Assembly (NCBI RefSeq): GCF_003315795.1
Contig: NZ_QMEY01000010.1
Location: 124,001 to 188,000, forward strand
Origin: Spongiactinospora rosea
Lineage (GTDB): Bacteria; Actinomycetota; Actinomycetes; Streptosporangiales; Streptosporangiaceae
Length of the DNA: 64,000 bases
Reading direction: 5' to 3'
Positions 60,101 to 64,000 of this stretch are shown piece by piece (the first letter of the stretch is position 1; every line of letters begins with the position of its first letter). The notes under the pieces are model-generated. The model made no database searches, was not told the origin of the DNA, and saw only the letters and a list, made by a program, of their open reading frames with translations. A program made the position numbers and the translations under genes.

Positions 60101-62470
60101 CCGCTGGAGCCCGAACCGCTGGTGACCACGCACCTCACCCGCGAGGGGCGGACCGCGACCGCCGAGATCCTTTCGGCGGGGGCGGGCGGCGACCAGACCA
60201 CGCACGCCCGCGCGGAGGTGTCCGCGGTGTCCGCGGACGGCGCGCCGGAGCCGCTGCGGGTGGACGCGCTGACCGGCGAGGGCTGGATCGACTCGGTGCC
60301 CGGTGACCTGTACGCGCACTTCCGCGACCGGCACGACGTCTATCACGGTCCCGCGTTCTCGGCCGTCGAGCGCATCCGGCTGCACCCCGACGAGGATCGG
60401 GTGGTCTCCTGGCTGCGGATCGCCGATGGCGCCCGCGCCTCGGCCTGGACCATGCGGCTGCACCCGGCACTGGCCGATGAGGTGGTACAGACCGCGGTGG
60501 CCGCCTGGATCGGCCACCACGCCACCAGCCCCGGCCCGGTCGTCGTGGCCGGCGTGGAGGAGATCCGCCTGTACGGCCCGACCGCCCCCGCCCGGCTGGC
60601 CGCCGTCGAACTCCAGTACGCCGACGACCTCACGTGTACCGCCGAGGGCGTGCTCGCCGCCGCGGACGGCACGGTGGTCGCCGAGATCCGCGGCCTGCGC
60701 CTGACCAACATCACCCCGGCCGCCGAGCGCTACAACGAGCGGCTGGCCCACCTGGAGTGGGTGCCCCGGCCCGCTCCGGAGGACTCTCGGGCCGACGCGG
60801 GCCGGTGGCTGGTGGCCGCCCCCGACGACGCCCCGTGGGCCGGGCGGCTCGCCGCCCTGCTGGCCGGGCACACCGCCGGGGTCCACATCCTGAGCCACGG
60901 TCCGGACGCCCCGCTCACGACCGACCGGCTGGGCCGGGCGCTCGACGCCGAGGCCGGATGCGCCGTCGTCGTCCTGGCGGCCGAGGACCCCTCCGGCGCG
61001 GCCGACCCCGAGGCCACAGCGCGGCAGGAGGTGACCCGTGCGGCGGAAGTCGTCCGGTGCCTGGCCCAGCGCCCCGACCCGCCGCGCCTGTGGCTGGTGC
61101 ACCGGACGGGCCAGGGTTCCCTGACGGCGGCGAGCCTGCGCGGTCTGTGGCGGGTGGCCGCGTTCGAGCACCCCGAACTGGTGCCGGGCATCATCGAGAT
61201 CTCCGGTGACACCCCGCTGGACGCGGTCCTGCCCGACCTGCTCGCCGATGACCGGCGGATCACCGAGATCGCCTGGCGGCACGGTATCCGCCACCTGGCG
61301 CAGGTACGGCCCGGCCCCGCCGCGACCGGCCCGGCGCCGGTCACGCCGCTGATCGACCCGCAGGCCGCGTACCTGGTCACCGGCGGTCTGGGTGGGCTGG
61401 GCCTGCTCTCCGTCCGCTGGCTCGCCGAACGTGGCGCGGGCCGGGTGGTGGCGGCCGGCCGTTCCGCGCCCGGCGAGCACGCCACGGCGGAACTCGACGA
61501 CCTGCGCGCGAACACCGCGGCCGACATCCGCGTGGTCCGCGGCGACATAGCCGACCCGGACGCGCTGCGGCGGATCATCGACACCGCGGGCGAGGGCGGT
61601 ATGCCGCTGCGCGGCATCCTGCACGCCGCCGGAGTGGTGGAGGACGCCACCATCGCCAACCTCGGCGACCGGCTCATCGAGCGGGTCTGGCGCGGCAAGG
61701 CGGGCGGCGCGTGGGCCCTGCACCGGGCCACCATCGACGGTGACCTGGACTTCTTCGTCGTCTACTCCTCCGTCGCCGCGCTGCTCGGATCGCCCGGACA
61801 GGCCGCCTACGCCGCCGCGAACGCCTTCACCGACGGCCTGGTCGCCCGGCGGCTGGCGCTGGGACTGCCGGCGACCGGGATCCACTGGGGCGCCTGGCGC
61901 GAGGTGGGCCGGGGACGGCACCTGGCCGGCCAGGGCTTCGTGACCATCGCGCCCGCCGACGGCATCGCCGCCCTGGAGCGCATCCTCACCGAAGGCCATC
62001 GCCAGGTCGCCTACTCGCCGATCGACGTCGCCCGCTGGACCGCCGCCTACCCCGCGCTGGCCGATTCCACGCTCTTCGCGGACCTGGCGTCCGGCCGGGC
62101 CGCCGTCGGCCAGGAGGCGTCACCGGTGCTGGAGAAGCTGATGAGCGCCGGGACCCCGGCCCGGCGGATGGAGATCCTGCAGGACCACATCATCAGTTGC
62201 GTCCGGGACATCCTCGGCGGCACCAGCCGCCACATCGCCCCCGGCACCAGCCTGGTGATGCTCGGCGTGGACTCGCTGGCGGCGGTCCAGCTACAGCAGC
62301 GTCTCCAGCACACCTTGAAAACGGAGATCAAGGCCGGGGTGATCTGGGTCAAGCCCAGCCCGGCCGGTCTCGCCGAATGGATCGCCGGCCGGATGGGCTT
62401 CGCCGATCAGTCCCCGGCCGGTAACGGGGCCCCCGAAGCCCCGGCGACGTCCCGCACCCCTCGGAGGTGA
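57176..62470 (+). CDS. Iterative-type type I polyketide synthase, KS-AT-DH-KR-ACP
   Basis: 1764 residues, about the size and order of bacterial 6-methylsalicylate-type synthases. KS (about 7-430) with Cys179 in 'LNTMCSSGLVAVDSACAAL' (usual DTACSSS altered), His313 and His350. AT (about 530-830) with 'VFVFPGQGTQWAGM' and Ser628 in GQSLGE (usual GHS altered), and 'VDVASHSAQMDPIL' as the specificity region. DH with His934 ('DHQVAGVPVLPG') and Asp1101. KR (about 1395-1580) with 'YLVTGGLGGLG', Ser1532 and Tyr1545. ACP Ser1700 ('LGVDSLA'). No ER or thioesterase. A large antisense frame (57131-61999) is GC-driven. Product unknown. Confidence 0.93.
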   Translation: MSTLNRSPIAIVGVGCRFPGGVTTPAGLWDLAAQGRQTVGPVPADRWDARRLAALQNPDEAERYARGCFIDGDVWAWDPEALYVAPAEREYIDPQFRMLMEVAWESVEHAGVPIDRLRGGRVGVYVGAYAPDNLLREARPVEDAPESLYLFGNFSGTLVGRLAFSMDLRGPVMALNTMCSSGLVAVDSACAALTLGECDAALAGAVLLMLSPETHHLEASLLTSQRGGCFAFDERADGYVRGEGAAMLLLKRLEDARRDDDRVLAVIRGGAVNNDGQASRMTAPSTKMQQQLFRLAVERAGIDPGEVGLVEAHGPGTPVGDPVEYNSINQVYGHGLGRCALGSIKTNIGHSEPVSGLAGTIKALESLRRGAIPPNVNFRNWNPAIDVDPDSRLFIPTEVTPWPVDGERRLAAVCSYGVTGTNAHIVLEAAPEPARPRRKRSRDAGSGQWMFTLSGVAEESVRLAAGRLADWAEGAGAATDLTDVARTLAVRRSHATHRAAVVARDRAELVARARHLATGEATEGVITGAASLPADHPGPVFVFPGQGTQWAGMCQGLLAREPAFAAAIDEIEPLMAAESGFSLRRMLEDPAELAGVDRIQPVLFGVQVALARLWASWGVRPAAVIGQSLGEVAAAVIAGGLSLPDGVAVICRRATLLAETAGGAMASVLLDADRVRADIEAADAHGVSLGVLTSPSATVISGDAGQVAALVERWEEEGASARMVDVDVASHSAQMDPILERLAEAVSSVAPREPKLRFYSTSGDEPRRGVPLDAAYWVGNQRETVRFHQAVAAAMADGHRLFVECGPHPAAVRAMADTAAHHQVSDVLAVGSLRRDTDDLDSFLANLAEVHCGGHAVDWRARYGDGPLADVPGTAWRRLTFGEKGEPYRRVAPYLPAADEHPLLGGHVQDPQAPRRHLWQSPISPGRLPWLADHQVAGVPVLPGTGFAEMILAAGAEIFGTDRVTLKGLVLEAPLPLEPEPLVTTHLTREGRTATAEILSAGAGGDQTTHARAEVSAVSADGAPEPLRVDALTGEGWIDSVPGDLYAHFRDRHDVYHGPAFSAVERIRLHPDEDRVVSWLRIADGARASAWTMRLHPALADEVVQTAVAAWIGHHATSPGPVVVAGVEEIRLYGPTAPARLAAVELQYADDLTCTAEGVLAAADGTVVAEIRGLRLTNITPAAERYNERLAHLEWVPRPAPEDSRADAGRWLVAAPDDAPWAGRLAALLAGHTAGVHILSHGPDAPLTTDRLGRALDAEAGCAVVVLAAEDPSGAADPEATARQEVTRAAEVVRCLAQRPDPPRLWLVHRTGQGSLTAASLRGLWRVAAFEHPELVPGIIEISGDTPLDAVLPDLLADDRRITEIAWRHGIRHLAQVRPGPAATGPAPVTPLIDPQAAYLVTGGLGGLGLLSVRWLAERGAGRVVAAGRSAPGEHATAELDDLRANTAADIRVVRGDIADPDALRRIIDTAGEGGMPLRGILHAAGVVEDATIANLGDRLIERVWRGKAGGAWALHRATIDGDLDFFVVYSSVAALLGSPGQAAYAAANAFTDGLVARRLALGLPATGIHWGAWREVGRGRHLAGQGFVTIAPADGIAALERILTEGHRQVAYSPIDVARWTAAYPALADSTLFADLASGRAAVGQEASPVLEKLMSAGTPARRMEILQDHIISCVRDILGGTSRHIAPGTSLVMLGVDSLAAVQLQQRLQHTLKTEIKAGVIWVKPSPAGLAEWIAGRMGFADQSPAGNGAPEAPATSRTPRR

Positions 62471-62475
62471 ACACC

Positions 62476-63423
62476 ATGTCACGACACCTTGTCTCCTCCC
62501 CGAGCCCGCCCGCCCCTCGGACGCGCCTGCCCAGGGCACCGATGCTGTGGGCCGCCTTCGGGGCCGCCTGCGTCATCTTCCAGGCGTGGGTGCTGGTCCG
62601 CTGGGCCGCCGACGGCAACCTGCGCTTGTATTCCTCCAGCGGGGACATGCCGGCCTGGCTGGCCATCGCCACCCGCGCGGAGATGGTGGTCGCGGTGGCC
62701 GGATGCGCCGCCCTGATCGCCTGGGGCGTGCGCCGCTCCCTCAAGGCCGGGCACGTCACCCTGCCCGCCGCCCTGGTCGCGGGATACATCCTCGCCATCT
62801 GGACCGACCCGTACGCGGGTGCGATACACCATGCCGTCAGCCAGAACCTGCACGGCGTCGCCTACCCCACATGGGGGCCCTACCTTCCCGGCTGGCACGG
62901 CCCGCTGCCACAGGCCCAGACCCTGCTGGAGAACGTGGCCTATGTCTGGGTCGTGTTGTGGATCTTGCTCGGCCTGGGCGTCGCCCGCCTGCTGCGCGCC
63001 CGCCGCCCACACTGGAGCCGGGCCCGCCTCGCGGCCGTCACGGCGGGCGCGATGTTCGTGATCGACATTCCTCTGGAGCACGCCTACATGCGTTTCGGCG
63101 GCTACGGATACCCACGCGCGCTGCCCGGACTCACCCTGTTCGAGGGGCAGTGGTACCAACTGCCGCTCAGCTCGCCGTTCGTCATGACGTTCCTGGCGGT
63201 CATGCCGGTCGTTCTGATGACGATCTACGCCCCCCCAGGGCGGGAGGCATGGCTGCTGGAAGGGTCCCTGGGCCTGCCCCGCCGTGTCCAGCCGTGGGTC
63301 CGCCTGCTGGCCGGAGCCGGGTTCGCGAACGCGTGCATGCTCGCCCTTCAGATCTTCATGCTGGCGGCCTCGCTGATCAGCCATCCGATCGAGCTGCCGC
63401 CGTGGTACGGGCCGCCGGCATGA
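62476..63423 (+). CDS. AveC-like spirocyclase family membrane protein
   Basis: 315 residues with seven or so hydrophobic helices. Family marks are 'IWTDPYAGAIHHAVSQN', 'YPTWGPYLPGWHGPLPQAQT', 'DIPLEHAYMRFGGYGYPRAL', and 'LFEGQWYQLPLSS'. In avermectin and meilingmycin biosynthesis AveC/MeiC shape the spiroketal. The ATG at 62476 is set by GGAGGTGA overlapping the PKS stop codon, so it is coupled to the PKS. A spirocyclase beside an iterative PKS, not a modular macrolide PKS, is unusual. Confidence 0.8.
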   Translation: MSRHLVSSPSPPAPRTRLPRAPMLWAAFGAACVIFQAWVLVRWAADGNLRLYSSSGDMPAWLAIATRAEMVVAVAGCAALIAWGVRRSLKAGHVTLPAALVAGYILAIWTDPYAGAIHHAVSQNLHGVAYPTWGPYLPGWHGPLPQAQTLLENVAYVWVVLWILLGLGVARLLRARRPHWSRARLAAVTAGAMFVIDIPLEHAYMRFGGYGYPRALPGLTLFEGQWYQLPLSSPFVMTFLAVMPVVLMTIYAPPGREAWLLEGSLGLPRRVQPWVRLLAGAGFANACMLALQIFMLAASLISHPIELPPWYGPPA

Positions 63424-64000
63424 GCGCGCGCGACCGTCACCCCACGTCGGGCGGGCACGCCGTCGTGATCGGCGCCGGCATCGCCGGCCTGGTCGCGGCC
63501 CAGGCCCTGGCCGAGTCGTTCGGCCAGGTCACCATCATCGAACGCGACCGGCTGCCGGACACGGCGCGGCCCCGGCCGGGGGTCCCCCAGGGGCACCACG
63601 CGCACGCGCTCGCCGCGCGTGGGCTGCTCGTACTGGAGGAACTGTGCCCGGGGCTCGGCCGGCGGCTGGACGCCGCCGGTGCGCCGCCGGTGGACTTCTG
63701 CCGCGAGGCCCGTCACCACTGGCCCGCCGGGGTGCCGGAGCCGGTCTCCTCGGACGTCGTGATCCGGCCGGTCAGCCGTCCCCTGCTGGAGATCCTGCTG
63801 CGCGAGCACGTCGGCGCGCGGCCCGAAGTACGGATCATGGACGGCCACCAGGCCGGCGACCTCGTGGGCGACGCCGGAGCCGTCACCGGCGTCGAGGTCA
63901 CCCCCCGTGGCGCCGGCGGTCGGGCGATGACGATGGCCGCCGATCTGGTCGCCGACGCCAGCGGGCGCTCCTCCCACCTGCCGGGCCGGCTCGCGGCCAT
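63420..64000 (+). CDS. FAD-dependent monooxygenase (3' truncated by window edge)
   Basis: About 193 residues are visible of an NAD(P)H/FAD flavoprotein. The N-terminal Rossmann motif 'VVIGAGIAGLVAAQALAE' binds FAD, followed by 'ERDRLPDTARPRPGVPQGHH', and a second stretch 'VIRPVSRPLLEILLREHV' typical of squalene-epoxidase-like or PHBH-type oxygenases. The ATG at 63420 overlaps the AveC-like stop (ATGA). It probably tailors the polyketide. The C-terminus is outside the window. Confidence 0.88.
   Translation, partial: MSARDRHPTSGGHAVVIGAGIAGLVAAQALAESFGQVTIIERDRLPDTARPRPGVPQGHHAHALAARGLLVLEELCPGLGRRLDAAGAPPVDFCREARHHWPAGVPEPVSSDVVIRPVSRPLLEILLREHVGARPEVRIMDGHQAGDLVGDAGAVTGVEVTPRGAGGRAMTMAADLVADASGRSSHLPGRLAA

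Noticed and set aside
57131..61999. A 1622-codon open frame antisense to the PKS gene
   Set aside because: The frame is rich in Gly/Arg/His/Pro/Val without domain motifs and mirrors the sense codons; it is a GC-skew shadow of the PKS.

Overview
The window is high-GC actinomycete chromosomal DNA. GTG starts, ATGA/TGATG gene overlaps, LuxR-type LAL regulators, a SigE-family sigma factor, a cobaltochelatase I/D fusion and an AICE-type integrated element all point to a filamentous actinobacterium, probably of the Streptosporangiales (Nonomuraea/Streptosporangium-like). The genus is an inference from gene content; no alignment was run.

Layout. (1) 1-7015: aerobic cobalamin genes: the 3' part of cobN on +, converging on a - strand operon (cobalamin riboswitch, 12-codon leader, cobaltochelatase ATPase/VWA fusion, cobO, cobB). 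(2) 7016-12217: a decayed region with a dispersed ~150-bp repeat, three IS5-type transposase remnants, two atypical secreted proteins and a HAD gene beheaded at an IS end. (3) 12327-35582: ordinary accessory chromosome: GNAT, Nudix plus XRE pair, TetR/SnoaL pair, a giant LAL regulator divergent from a subtilase with a beta-propeller-like C-terminus, ADP-ribosylglycohydrolase, multicopper oxidase, two NarL-type two-component systems, an isoaspartate methyltransferase homologue, and an ECF sigma factor with its membrane partner.

(4) 35744-54801: a tRNA-Arg(ACG) gene carrying a ~19-kb AICE bounded by a 46-bp direct repeat. On the - strand from left to right it holds int, xis, a DUF3631 replication ATPase, a primase/polymerase, a TGT/DpdA-like enzyme, a MazG-like protein, SSB, a TraB/FtsK translocase, Spd-like membrane proteins, several small zinc and membrane proteins, a DUF4097 protein, a WhiB-like protein, a stand-alone RapZ C-terminal domain and a 42-nt tRNA-minihelix-like structure. 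At the right end a + strand cassette (GntR-kinase fusion, nucleotide-kinase-like protein, HAD phosphatase) sits behind three copies of a 13-bp operator-like motif. The element also carries a perfect inverted repeat rich in CTAG next to traB, and duplicated stem-loops flanking the mazG gene.

(5) 54802-64000: start of a polyketide cluster: a TPR-type regulator on -, then on + a DUF5988 protein, an iterative-looking type I PKS (KS-AT-DH-KR-ACP), an AveC-like spirocyclase and an FAD monooxygenase cut by the window end.

The best candidates for something undescribed are the tRNA-minihelix-like RNA beside the RapZ-C protein, the kinase/kinase/phosphatase cassette at the AICE edge, and the PKS plus AveC-like cluster.
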